This document shows positions 1 through 6,464 of a stretch of 9,719 nucleotides of DNA, piece by piece; position 1 is the first letter of the stretch, and each line of letters starts with the position of its first letter. The notes beneath the pieces are model-generated. The model did no database searches. It worked only from the letters and a program-made list of their open reading frames with translations, and had not been told where the DNA came from. Made by a program: the position numbers and the translations under genes. The DNA comes from Maricaulis sp. (GTDB lineage: Bacteria > Pseudomonadota > Alphaproteobacteria > Caulobacterales > Maricaulaceae): contig NZLV01000009.1 of the NCBI GenBank assembly GCA_002694345.1, positions 23,319 to 33,037 on the forward strand, written 5' to 3'.

Positions 1-287
1 TCGGAGAACTCGCCCTTCACGGCGGAGACGTGAACACCGACCTTTTCGAACAGCCTGCCCTTCATCAGCCCCATCGTGCCGCCGCCCTCATCCTTGGACC
101 CGTCACCACGCGACCAGTCCTCGAAGGTGAAGCGGCCCGGCTCGCCGTCATAGAGCGCGGCCGGTGCCTCGGCTTCCAGCGCTTCGAATTCGGCGCAGAT
201 CTGGTCCCGCAAATCCTCGAACCAGGCCTGGGCGGACTGGCATTGGAGGTCGGAACCGGCGGTGGCGGGCTTGGAAGAAGTCGTCAT
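1..287 (-). CDS. hemF: Oxygen-dependent coproporphyrinogen III oxidase, N-terminal part
   Basis: The minus strand reads from an ATG at 287 down to the left edge without a stop, giving the first 95 residues of a protein that normally has about 300. The stretch FEDWSRGDGSKDEGGG followed by GRLFEKVGVHVSAVKGEFS matches the conserved HemF N-terminal region, where E. coli HemF has a W-S-R-x-E-G-G-G segment and an F-E-K-A-G-V-N-V-S segment. HemF is a cytoplasmic haem-synthesis enzyme that oxidatively decarboxylates coproporphyrinogen III to protoporphyrinogen IX using O2. The upstream ribosome site is weak. The gene is divergent from the small membrane-protein gene at 411. The gene is truncated only by the window edge. 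Haem is a cofactor of the bc1 complex encoded nearby, a loose functional link. Confidence 0.9.
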   Translation of the reverse strand, partial: MTTSSKPATAGSDLQCQSAQAWFEDLRDQICAEFEALEAEAPAALYDGEPGRFTFEDWSRGDGSKDEGGGTMGLMKGRLFEKVGVHVSAVKGEFS

Positions 288-325
288 GGCGATGTTGTTT
301 AGCGAAGCGCGGGGCGAGGGCAAGT

Positions 326-348
326 TTGAATGGCCGGTCCGGATTCAA
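326..348. promoter_or_regulatory. Divergent intergenic region with an inverted repeat
   Basis: The 123-base gap between hemF and the gene at 411 contains TTGAAT (326-331) and its reverse complement ATTCAA (343-348), separated by 11 bases. Each arm also resembles a -35 hexamer reading outward, but I see no good -10 element at the right distance on either strand. It could be an operator for one or both genes or a chance repeat. A six-base arm is weak evidence. Confidence 0.2.
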
Positions 349-410
349 TTGTGCGCCGCAGCATCCGCGTGTAGATTTGCCGTCGGAGTGTTTGCGTATT
401 GGGGGATATC

Positions 411-869
411 ATGGAACTCACGGAATTGGCGCTGATCACAATCGGCGGTGGCCTGGGACTGCTGGCCGGAACTGTCCTGGGCGGCGTGTTCGGACTGATT
501 TTCCTGCGGGGCCGGGGCGACAAGGCCAATCCGGTGGCCATCATTCTCGCGCTGGGCCTGGCTGCAGCTGGCGGCTGGAATGGTCCGGCCCATCTGGAAC
601 CCTGCCTGGGCGATACGCTGCGCACGGTCTTCGGTGAAGACGTGGCCGATGTGGATGAAGCGCCGGCCCTCGAGCCCGAGGCCGACACCGAAACGTCCGA
701 AACCGGGCCTGTGACGGACGAGATCCCGGATGCACCGGTCGGCGCGGAAACCCCGCAATCTGACCCGGTCGAGCCGGAAACGCCCGAAATGCCCGAAGCC
801 GAACTTGAAACCGAACTTGAAGCCGAACCGGAAACCGGGCCGGCCGACGAGGCGACACCGGAGGGCTAG
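411..869 (+). CDS. Small two-helix membrane protein with acidic Glu/Pro-rich tail, function unknown
   Basis: I do not recognise this 152-residue protein. Residues about 7-32 form a glycine-rich hydrophobic helix with GxxxG-type spacing, and about 42-57 form a second one. A short basic loop (RGRGDK) lies between them. From about residue 76 to the end the chain is dominated by Glu, Asp, Pro and Thr and is probably disordered. A 12-base tandem repeat encodes part of this tail. The ATG at 411 is preferred over the in-frame TTG at 399 because GGGGGA at 401-406 lies just before it. The gene is convergent with trmL and its TAG overlaps the trmL stop. The coding call rests on the clean membrane/acidic organisation, which a chance frame would be unlikely to show. 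The function cannot be inferred. Confidence 0.7.
   Translation: MELTELALITIGGGLGLLAGTVLGGVFGLIFLRGRGDKANPVAIILALGLAAAGGWNGPAHLEPCLGDTLRTVFGEDVADVDEAPALEPEADTETSETGPVTDEIPDAPVGAETPQSDPVEPETPEMPEAELETELEAEPETGPADEATPEG
801..836 (+). repeat. 12-base imperfect tandem repeat, three units, coding
   Basis: Three consecutive 12-base units, GAACTTGAAACC, GAACTTGAAGCC and GAACCGGAAACC, encode E-L-E-T, E-L-E-A and E-P-E-T in the acidic tail of the membrane protein. Related but more diverged Pro-Glu units precede them from about 775. Because the unit is a multiple of three, copy-number change would lengthen or shorten the tail without a frameshift. Confidence 0.7.
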
Positions 870-1321
870 TCGCCCAGGCCGGTCTGCCGGCTCATCTCGG
901 CCAGGGCGATTCCCGCGCTGACCGAGACATTGAGGGAGCGCGCGTCCGGGCGAATCGGAATCCGGACGCGACAATCCGCCGCGTCATGGACATCGTCCGG
1001 AACGCCGGCGCTTTCGCGACCGAAAAGCAGGCGGTCGCCGGGTTGGAATGAAAATTCCCACAGGTCTGTTGCACCCTTCGTCGTGAACAGGACGAGCCGG
1101 CCGGACGCGGCCTCCGCGCTTTGTGTGTAAGACGTCCACGACGGGTGGCGGACCGGGGAAATGGCCGCGGAATAATCCATCGCAGCGCGCCGGATTCCCT
1201 TGTCTGTCAGGGGAAAACCACAGGGCTCGATAATGTCCAGACCGGCACCGAAACAGGTCGCCACCCGCATCGAGGCGCCGAGGTTTTGCGGAATATCTGG
1301 TTGAAAAAATACGATCCGCAT
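866..1321 (-). CDS. trmL: tRNA (cytidine/uridine-34-2'-O)-methyltransferase, SPOUT family
   Basis: This 151-residue protein has the size of TrmL, which 2'-O-methylates the wobble base of tRNA-Leu isoacceptors using S-adenosylmethionine. Three SPOUT signatures are visible. PQNLGASMR lies at 11-19, followed by IIEPCGFPLTDKGIRRAAMDY, which is close to the E. coli TrmL stretch IIEP-x-GF-x6-RRAGLDY. LLFGRESAGVP lies near 98-108, and IPIRPDARSLNVSVSAGIALAE near 121-142. The last two build the knotted cofactor site. The ATG at 1321 begins the conserved MRIVFFQPDIPQN. The frame stays open far upstream inside antisense petA sequence, but that extension has no family similarity. The protein is cytoplasmic. 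The gene is divergent from petA and overlaps the end of the gene at 411 by four bases. Confidence 0.92.
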   Translation of the reverse strand: MRIVFFQPDIPQNLGASMRVATCFGAGLDIIEPCGFPLTDKGIRRAAMDYSAAISPVRHPSWTSYTQSAEAASGRLVLFTTKGATDLWEFSFQPGDRLLFGRESAGVPDDVHDAADCRVRIPIRPDARSLNVSVSAGIALAEMSRQTGLGD

Positions 1322-1408
1322 TCTAATCCGCGCACAGTCCGGACGTGTCCAGCTGCATGCGGCATTGCGCCGCCTACTGGCCAGTGCGTCCGAGAGTAGT
1401 TTATACCG

Positions 1409-1448
1409 CGTCAAACCCCGCTGCGGCGGGTACGTCAAGTTTGACGTA
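1409..1448. promoter_or_regulatory. Palindrome and repeated CGTCAA half-sites between trmL and petA
   Basis: The trmL-petA gap contains a perfect inverted repeat, TACGTCAAGTTTGACGTA, at 1431-1448 (two 8-base arms around GT). A further CGTCAAAC at 1409-1416 is the exact reverse complement of GTTTGACG at 1439-1446, so there are three copies of the half-site. Between them, CCCGC (1417-1421) and GCGGG (1426-1430) can pair. TTGACG at 1441-1446 fits a -35 hexamer reading toward petA, but no clear -10 follows in this GC-rich stretch. TATAAA, read on the minus strand at 1405-1400, could be a -10 for trmL but lacks a good -35. The most likely role is an operator controlling the bc1 operon, trmL or both. 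The regulator is unknown to me. Confidence 0.45.
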
Positions 1449-1510
1449 AGTTTCTGGGGCAGGGGACGCATCCCGCGGACCCGTAGATGATAAAGAGAAG
1501 AGGTCGGCTC

Positions 1511-2164
1511 GTGACGAAAGAGAACGGCGCGCCTGGCGGACACGGTGAAGAACCCACCCGCCGCGACTTCATCTATATCGCTGCTGGCGGCGCGGCCGCT
1601 GTCGGTGGCGGTCTCGTGGCTTGGCCGTTTATCGATCAGATGAACCCGGCAGCGGATACGCTGGCCCTGGGTTCCATCCGTTTCGACACAGCGCAGGTTG
1701 AAGAAGGGGCCTCCGTCACCGTGATGTGGCGTGGCGGTCCGGTCTTCGTCCGTCGCCGTACCGAAGCGGAGATCGCGGAAGCCCGTGAGGCAGGTCTGAA
1801 CAGCCTGCCGGATGATCTGGCCCGAAACGACAATCTGGCAGCATCCGCACCGGCTGTTGACGCGAACCGCGTCCTGCGCCCGGAAATCCTGATCGTCAAA
1901 GGCAATTGTACCCACCTCGGCTGCGTGCCGCTGGGCCCGGGTTCCAATACCGGCGATTATGATGGCTGGTACTGCCCGTGCCACGGTTCGCACTACGACA
2001 CGTCCGGTCGTATCCGCCGTGGCCCGGCTCCGGAGAACCTGCCGGTTCCGGATTATTATTTCGAAGGCGGCGAAGAGAGCACGATCGTCAAGATCGGTCT
2101 GTCGCCGGAAGAAGCCGCCTCCTCTGGCTGGCAAGCAGCTGACGCTTCGGGAGCAGTGGCATGA
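1511..2164 (+). CDS. petA: Ubiquinol-cytochrome c reductase iron-sulfur (Rieske) subunit
   Basis: This 217-residue protein is the Rieske [2Fe-2S] subunit of the cytochrome bc1 complex. It accepts an electron from ubiquinol at the Qo site and passes it to cytochrome c1. Near the N-terminus TRRDF (twin Arg 17-18) precedes a Gly/Ala-rich hydrophobic segment, a Tat-type signal anchor. The cluster-binding boxes are CTHLGC (133-138) and CPCHGSHYD (155-163). C133, H135, C155 and H158 should be the Fe-S ligands, and C138 and C157 the stabilising disulfide. I chose the GTG at 1511 because GAAGAGG (1497-1503) sits seven bases before it. An in-frame ATG at 1487 would add eight residues but would place that site inside the gene. 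The last codons overlap petB through ATGA. Confidence 0.97.
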   Translation: MTKENGAPGGHGEEPTRRDFIYIAAGGAAAVGGGLVAWPFIDQMNPAADTLALGSIRFDTAQVEEGASVTVMWRGGPVFVRRRTEAEIAEAREAGLNSLPDDLARNDNLAASAPAVDANRVLRPEILIVKGNCTHLGCVPLGPGSNTGDYDGWYCPCHGSHYDTSGRIRRGPAPENLPVPDYYFEGGEESTIVKIGLSPEEAASSGWQAADASGAVA

Positions 2165-3435
2165 GCGGACCCTCGACCTACAAACCGTCGACCGGTATCG
2201 AGAAGTGGCTCGACAGCCGCCTTCCGATCATCCGCCTCGGCTATGACAGCTTCGTCGACTTCCCGACGCCGCGTAACCTGAACTACTGGTGGACGTTCGG
2301 CGGGATCCTCGCCGTCTTCCTGATGATCCAGATCATCTCCGGTATCGTTCTGGCGATGCACTATGTCGCTCACGAGGACTATGCCTTCGAGAGCGTCCAG
2401 CGCATCACCCGCGACGTTCCCTTCGGCTGGCTCATCCAGTCCATGCACGCCAACGGCGCGAGCTTCTTCTTCGTCGCCGTCTACCTGCACATGTTCCGGG
2501 GTCTGTATTACGGATCCTACAAGGCACCGCGCGAGATCCTCTGGATCCTCGGTGTCGTGATCTACCTGCTGATGATGGCCACCGCCTTCATGGGTTACGT
2601 GCTGCCGTGGGGCCAGATGTCCTACTGGGGCGCCATGGTGATCACCAATCTGATTGGCGCGCTGCCCTTCGTCGGCGACGCGATCCGGGAATGGCTGTGG
2701 GGTGGCTTCTCCGTTGGCCAGGCCACGCTGAACCGCTTCTTCTCCCTGCACTACCTGCTGCCCTTCGTGATTGCCGGCGTTGTCGGCCTGCACATCTGGG
2801 CGCTGCACGTGCCGGGCAACGGCAATCCGGCCGGTCTGGAAATCAAGGACCCGAAGAAGGACGCTCTGCCCTTCCACCCGTACTACACGGTGAAGGACGG
2901 CTTCGCGATCATCGTCTACCTGATGGTTTTCGCCACCTTCGTCTTCTACATGCCGGGTGTCCTGGGCCACGCCGACAATTATATCGAGGCGAACCCGCTC
3001 TCGACGCCGGCGCACATCGTGCCTGAGTGGTACTTCCTGCCCTTCTACGCGATCCTGCGCGCTGTCACCTTCGACATCGGCCCGATCGATGCCAAGCTGG
3101 GCGGTGTGCTGGCCATGTTCGGTGCCATCGCGATCCTGTTCGTCCTGCCCTGGCTGGACACGTCCAAGGTTCGCTCCATGCGCTACCGTCCGCTGACGCG
3201 CTGGTTCTTCATCTTCTTCGTGATCGCCGCCATCGGCCTGGGCTGGTGCGGTGCGAAGAACCCGGATGATCCGGTGCCGCTGCTGGGCTTCAAATTCGTG
3301 TACCTGGCTCAGTTCCTGACCCTGTACTACTTCGCTTACTTCGTGGTGATCCTGCCGGTGCTGGGCATCATCGAGAAGCCGAAGGACCGTCCGGCCTCGA
3401 TCGAGGCGTCCGTCCTCGGCAATGACAAGTCCTAA
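2161..3435 (+). CDS. petB: Cytochrome b subunit of the bc1 complex
   Basis: This 424-residue integral membrane protein has the full length of an alphaproteobacterial cytochrome b, with the usual eight hydrophobic helices. The four haem ligands appear as two pairs 14 residues apart on helices B and D: H96 (QSMHANGAS) with H110 (VYLHMFRG), and H197 (SLHYLLPF) with H211 (GLHIWALH). The Qo-site motif PEWY is at 288-291, followed by FLPFYAILRA. The subunit oxidises ubiquinol on the periplasmic side and reduces quinone on the cytoplasmic side. GGGAG at 2149-2153 lies seven bases before the ATG, which overlaps the petA stop by four bases, pointing to translational coupling. The gene is also called fbcB, or cytB. 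Confidence 0.98.
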   Translation: MSGPSTYKPSTGIEKWLDSRLPIIRLGYDSFVDFPTPRNLNYWWTFGGILAVFLMIQIISGIVLAMHYVAHEDYAFESVQRITRDVPFGWLIQSMHANGASFFFVAVYLHMFRGLYYGSYKAPREILWILGVVIYLLMMATAFMGYVLPWGQMSYWGAMVITNLIGALPFVGDAIREWLWGGFSVGQATLNRFFSLHYLLPFVIAGVVGLHIWALHVPGNGNPAGLEIKDPKKDALPFHPYYTVKDGFAIIVYLMVFATFVFYMPGVLGHADNYIEANPLSTPAHIVPEWYFLPFYAILRAVTFDIGPIDAKLGGVLAMFGAIAILFVLPWLDTSKVRSMRYRPLTRWFFIFFVIAAIGLGWCGAKNPDDPVPLLGFKFVYLAQFLTLYYFAYFVVILPVLGIIEKPKDRPASIEASVLGNDKS

Positions 3436-3450
3436 GGGAGCGACGAGATT

Positions 3451-4248
3451 ATGATGACCCGTATTATCGCCGCTGCCGCTCTGGCCCTTGGCCTGTCCGC
3501 CGGTGCTTCCGCGCTGGAGGGCAATGCCCACGCGCCGGAAAAGTACGAATGGGAACACAACGGCCCGTTCGGCACCTATGACGACCATTCGGTGCAGCGT
3601 GGCTTCCAGATCTACCAGGAAGTCTGTGCCTCCTGTCACTCGATGAACCTGATGCGTTTCCGCAATCTGGCTCAGCGCGGTGGTCCGTTCGAATCGGAAG
3701 ATTTCCCGAACCCGAACGACAACCTGATCGTGATGCAGATCGCTGCCGGTTACGAAGTCCAGGATGGTCCGAACGAAGATGGTGACATGTTCATGCGCAC
3801 CGCTCTGCCGTCCGACGCCTTCCCGGCGCCGTTCGACAATGAGCAGCAGGCGCGTGCGTCCAATGGCGGGGCCTATCCGCCGGACCTGTCCCTGATCGTG
3901 AAAGCCCGCTCCGGCGGTGCCGACTACATCCGCTCGCTGCTGCTGGGCTATGAGGAAGCGCCGCATGACGCCCACCTCTCGCCGGGCCAGTACTACAACG
4001 CCTATTTCGAAGGGGGCGCCATCGCCATGGCTCCGCCGCTCTCGGAAGGCATTGTGACCTATGCCGACGGCACCGAAGCAACCGTCGAGCAGATGGCAGA
4101 AGATGTCGTCACCTTCCTGACCTGGGCCGGTGACCCGCACATGGAAGCCCGCAAGCAAATGGGCATCATGGTGCTGATCTACCTCTTCTTCTTCGCCGTG
4201 GTCGTGTATCTGGCCTACCGCCAGATCTGGGCGAATGTGAAGCACTAG
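3451..4248 (+). CDS. petC: Cytochrome c1 subunit of the bc1 complex
   Basis: This 265-residue protein is the membrane-anchored c-type cytochrome that takes electrons from the Rieske centre and hands them to soluble cytochrome c. It starts with a Sec signal peptide, probably cut after ASA (residue 21). The covalent haem site CASCH is at 59-63. NGGAYPPDLSLI near 138-149 is typical of the family. M193 in IAMAPPL is the probable sixth haem ligand. A single C-terminal membrane helix lies at about 238-256, followed by the cytoplasmic tail RQIWANVKH. The start is one of two adjacent ATGs (3451 or 3454), with GGGAG at 3436-3440 directly after the petB stop. The 15-base gap and the terminator behind it make this the last gene of the petABC operon. 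Confidence 0.97.
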   Translation: MMTRIIAAAALALGLSAGASALEGNAHAPEKYEWEHNGPFGTYDDHSVQRGFQIYQEVCASCHSMNLMRFRNLAQRGGPFESEDFPNPNDNLIVMQIAAGYEVQDGPNEDGDMFMRTALPSDAFPAPFDNEQQARASNGGAYPPDLSLIVKARSGGADYIRSLLLGYEEAPHDAHLSPGQYYNAYFEGGAIAMAPPLSEGIVTYADGTEATVEQMAEDVVTFLTWAGDPHMEARKQMGIMVLIYLFFFAVVVYLAYRQIWANVKH

Positions 4249-4270
4249 GGCCTTTCGCCCGAACCGATTT

Positions 4271-4308
4271 GAGAAGGGCCGCGAGCGGGAACGTTCGCGG
4301 CCCTTTTC
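4271..4308 (+). terminator. Rho-independent terminator of petABC
   Basis: AAGGGCCGCGA (4274-4284) and TCGCGGCCCTT (4295-4305) are perfect reverse complements around a ten-base loop. The stem can be extended outward by three more pairs, one of them G-U, to 4271/4308. Four T residues (4304-4307) close the 3' side. It begins 22 bases after the petC stop. It should separate petABC from mtnP, whose start is only 14 bases downstream, so any mtnP promoter would have to overlap the hairpin, or mtnP depends on read-through. Confidence 0.85.
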
Positions 4309-4322
4309 GCAAGGGGATCGAC

Positions 4323-5195
4323 ATGACCCAATGGAAACTCGGCATTATCGGCGGCTCCGGCCTCTACGCGCTGGACGGGCTGGAAGCCGTCCGGAGCGAA
4401 ACGGTGGAAACCCCCTGGGGAACGCCCTCCGCATCGCTGACCCATGGCCGGCTGAAGGGTGTCGATCTGGTCTTCCTGCCGCGCCACGGGCCGGGCCATC
4501 CCATTCCGCCCTCCGACATCCCGTTTCGCGCCAATATCGCGGCACTCAAGATGGCGGGTTGCACGGACATCCTCTCCATCTCGGCCTGTGGTTCCCTGCG
4601 TGAGCATCTTGCGCCCGGCCATTTCGTGATGGTGGACCAGTATGTCGACCGCACAGTGAGCCGTGAGCGCTCCTTCTTCGGTCCGGGCTGTGTGGCTCAT
4701 GTCCCGCTCGCCCGGCCCGTCTGCGGGCGTCTGAGCGGTCTGGCGGCCGATGCCGCCGAGGCGGAAGGCATCCCGACCCAGCGCGGCGGCACCTATCTCG
4801 TCATGGAAGGCCCGCAATTTTCCACCCGCGCGGAGAGCGAGCTCTACCGGCAATGGGGGATGGATGTGATCGGCATGACCAACATGCCCGAAGCCCGGCT
4901 CGCCCGTGAAGCCGAGCTGCCCTATGCCGCCATCGCCATGGTGACCGATTATGACTGCTGGTATGACGAGGCCGGTGAGGTCGATGTCGCCGAGGTCCTC
5001 AAGGTCATGCAGGGCAATACGGTCAAGGCGAAGGCTTTGCTGACCCGGCTCACCGCGAACCTGTCCGGACAGGAACGCACACCCGCGCCGGACGGCATCG
5101 AGACGGTGCTGGACACGGCGCTCATCACCGCCCCCTCGGCCCGGGATCCGGACAAGCTGGCGGAACTCCGGGTCATTGCCGGGCGGGTGCTCTGA
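4323..5195 (+). CDS. mtnP: S-methyl-5'-thioadenosine phosphorylase
   Basis: This 290-residue cytoplasmic enzyme cleaves 5'-methylthioadenosine with phosphate to adenine and 5-methylthioribose-1-phosphate, a step of methionine salvage and polyamine by-product recycling. It follows the PNP/MTAP family II pattern: GGSG at 10-13, RHG at 54-56, ACGSLRE at 88-94, EGPQFSTRAE at 162-171, GMTNMPE at 184-190 and TDYDCW at 208-213. The Asp residues of the last motif bind the adenine base in MTAP. The order and wording of these motifs closely resemble human MTAP. The ATG at 4323 is chosen because AGGGGA (4312-4317) lies five bases before it and the conserved WKLGIIGGSG follows. Compared with human MTAP it has about 40 extra C-terminal residues. 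A methylthioinosine- or guanosine-preferring relative cannot be fully excluded. Confidence 0.93.
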   Translation: MTQWKLGIIGGSGLYALDGLEAVRSETVETPWGTPSASLTHGRLKGVDLVFLPRHGPGHPIPPSDIPFRANIAALKMAGCTDILSISACGSLREHLAPGHFVMVDQYVDRTVSRERSFFGPGCVAHVPLARPVCGRLSGLAADAAEAEGIPTQRGGTYLVMEGPQFSTRAESELYRQWGMDVIGMTNMPEARLAREAELPYAAIAMVTDYDCWYDEAGEVDVAEVLKVMQGNTVKAKALLTRLTANLSGQERTPAPDGIETVLDTALITAPSARDPDKLAELRVIAGRVL

Positions 5196-5237
5196 CGCGG
5201 CTGGACCTGCGCGGCCCTCCGTGCCTAGACTGGCTGC

Positions 5238-6008
5238 ATGACATGCAAGCGCTTCGGTCCGGTTCTGGCCTGCCTGGCGCTGCCCGCTCTCCTGCTGGCA
5301 GTGGCGGCCCCCGCCTTTGCCCGCAGCGACGAGATCAGCTTCTCCCCCCTGGATGAAACCCGCTACGACGTGTCCCGCGAAAGCGTGGTCCAGCTTCTGT
5401 GTTCGGAGGGCGACTCACCCCGGCTTCATCTCAGCCGCGCCGTTGCGCTGGCCTATCGGCCGGACGGCGCTGATTTCGACATTCTCCTGGCGACGCGGCA
5501 TGGCGTGACCGGGCAGAACGGCTTCCGCCAGTGCCGGGTCCGGGGTGTTCCGGCCGAGCAGGGAGAGATCATGGCAGTGAGTGCCGGCGAGCCGGACCCG
5601 CGCGACACCTCCCAGTTCAGCCAGGACTGGGCCATCCTGGTGACGCGTGGCCGCCTGCCGGACAGTCTGCCCCGTCTGCGCGTCCTGGCCTCGACCGGTC
5701 AGGCCGAGGGGCGGCTGACCTTCCTGCGCCGCCCGGTGGAACAGGCGCCCTGTGATTTGCCGGACGCACCGGACTATCTCACCGATCCCAGCCTCATCCT
5801 GCACGATTGCGACCGGCGGCCGGGCTTGTCGGGAACACCGCTGGTAACCCAGATCGGCGATGAGCCCTATGTCGTGGCCCTGCATGTCGGGCACTATCTG
5901 GTGCTCGATGGCGACCGCCGCGAATATGGTGTGGCCCGCCGGGTCAGTGATGATTTCCTCGACGCGCTGAACACGGTGCTGGTCCAAGCCGAGATTGCCC
6001 GCCGCTGA
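5238..6008 (+). CDS. Secreted trypsin-like serine protease homologue
   Basis: The 256-residue product has a Sec signal peptide (hydrophobic residues about 8-27, probable cut after AFA at 28) and should act in the periplasm or outside. Three segments in the right order resemble a chymotrypsin-fold catalytic triad: LATRHGV (H88), SQDWAILV (D130) and RPGLSGTPLV (S198). The last stands in place of the usual GDSGGPL. The spacings, 42 and 68 residues, fit a compact bacterial V8/trypsin-like protease. C55/C99 and C172/C191 could form disulfides. Overall similarity to well-known proteases is low, so catalytic activity is an inference and no substrate can be named. The ATG at 5238 has no clear ribosome site. 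The gene starts 42 bases after mtnP and ends 59 bases before the next gene. Confidence 0.72.
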   Translation: MTCKRFGPVLACLALPALLLAVAAPAFARSDEISFSPLDETRYDVSRESVVQLLCSEGDSPRLHLSRAVALAYRPDGADFDILLATRHGVTGQNGFRQCRVRGVPAEQGEIMAVSAGEPDPRDTSQFSQDWAILVTRGRLPDSLPRLRVLASTGQAEGRLTFLRRPVEQAPCDLPDAPDYLTDPSLILHDCDRRPGLSGTPLVTQIGDEPYVVALHVGHYLVLDGDRREYGVARRVSDDFLDALNTVLVQAEIARR

Positions 6009-6067
6009 CCCCTTTTACTGCTTCCCGGCCTCGTCCATAAAGACGGTCAGAGGATGGAGACACCGAC

Positions 6068-6463
6068 ATGCTGATTGAGCTTGCCGCGGGATATTTGCTG
6101 GTGGCTGCCCAGCCGCAATTCGAACAGCCGCGCCCGGCCGTGGAATGCGCGGAATTCCTGACCGATTGGCCGGCGCGCCGCTCCTGTCTGCGCGGTCTCC
6201 TGTCCGATGCCGAAGACGCCCTGTCCGACGCCGAAGGCGGCGCGCGCGACGAGGCCCGGATGATCGATGTGGATACGGGCGGCCAATTCCATGCGGCGGA
6301 CCGGCTTGAAACGGCCCAGACCGCTTGGCTCGCCTATCGCGATGCCGAGTGCGACCGTCGCGTCGCCCTGATGTTCATCTCCGAACAGTCCCGCGAGGAA
6401 ATCGGCCTGGACTGCCGGATCAGCCTGACCCGTGACCGCACCCGCGAATTGCGGGAGATGTAG
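6068..6463 (+). CDS. DUF1311 / LprI-like small protein, probably exported
   Basis: This is a 131-residue protein. Its C-terminal half, LETAQTAWLAYRDAEC at 80-95 followed by a further Cys at 116 and LTRDRTREL, fits the DUF1311 (LprI) pattern of L-x-x-AQ-x-x-W-x-x-YRDAEC ... C-x-x-x-LT-x-x-R-x-x-EL. C27 and C40 fit the N-terminal Cys pair of the family. Members include lysozyme inhibitors of the LprI type, but most have no known function. The N-terminus (LIELAAGYLLVAA) is a short hydrophobic stretch that could be a weak signal peptide. GGAGA at 6056-6060 stands seven bases before the ATG. Only one base separates its stop from the next start. Placement behind a secreted protease suggests an envelope role, but that is inference. 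Confidence 0.75.
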   Translation: MLIELAAGYLLVAAQPQFEQPRPAVECAEFLTDWPARRSCLRGLLSDAEDALSDAEGGARDEARMIDVDTGGQFHAADRLETAQTAWLAYRDAECDRRVALMFISEQSREEIGLDCRISLTRDRTRELREM

Positions 6464-6464
6464 C

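Noticed and set aside
345..974. Minus-strand frames opposite the acidic-tail gene with Phe/Gly/Arg repeats
   Set aside because: The repeats are the reverse complement of the Glu-Pro repeat units of the plus-strand gene. The membrane-helix and acidic-tail organisation supports the plus strand instead.
1322..2134. A long N-terminal extension of trmL on the minus strand, open up to 2134
   Set aside because: The extension is antisense to petA and the intergenic region and shows no TrmL similarity. The conserved MRIVFFQ start at 1321 gives the normal family length.
2056..4245. A 729-codon open frame on the minus strand across the whole petABC operon
   Set aside because: It lies antisense to three certain genes. 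Its His/Asp/Gln/Arg-rich, low-complexity translation is what GC-rich codon bias produces in the opposite frame. No domain is recognisable.
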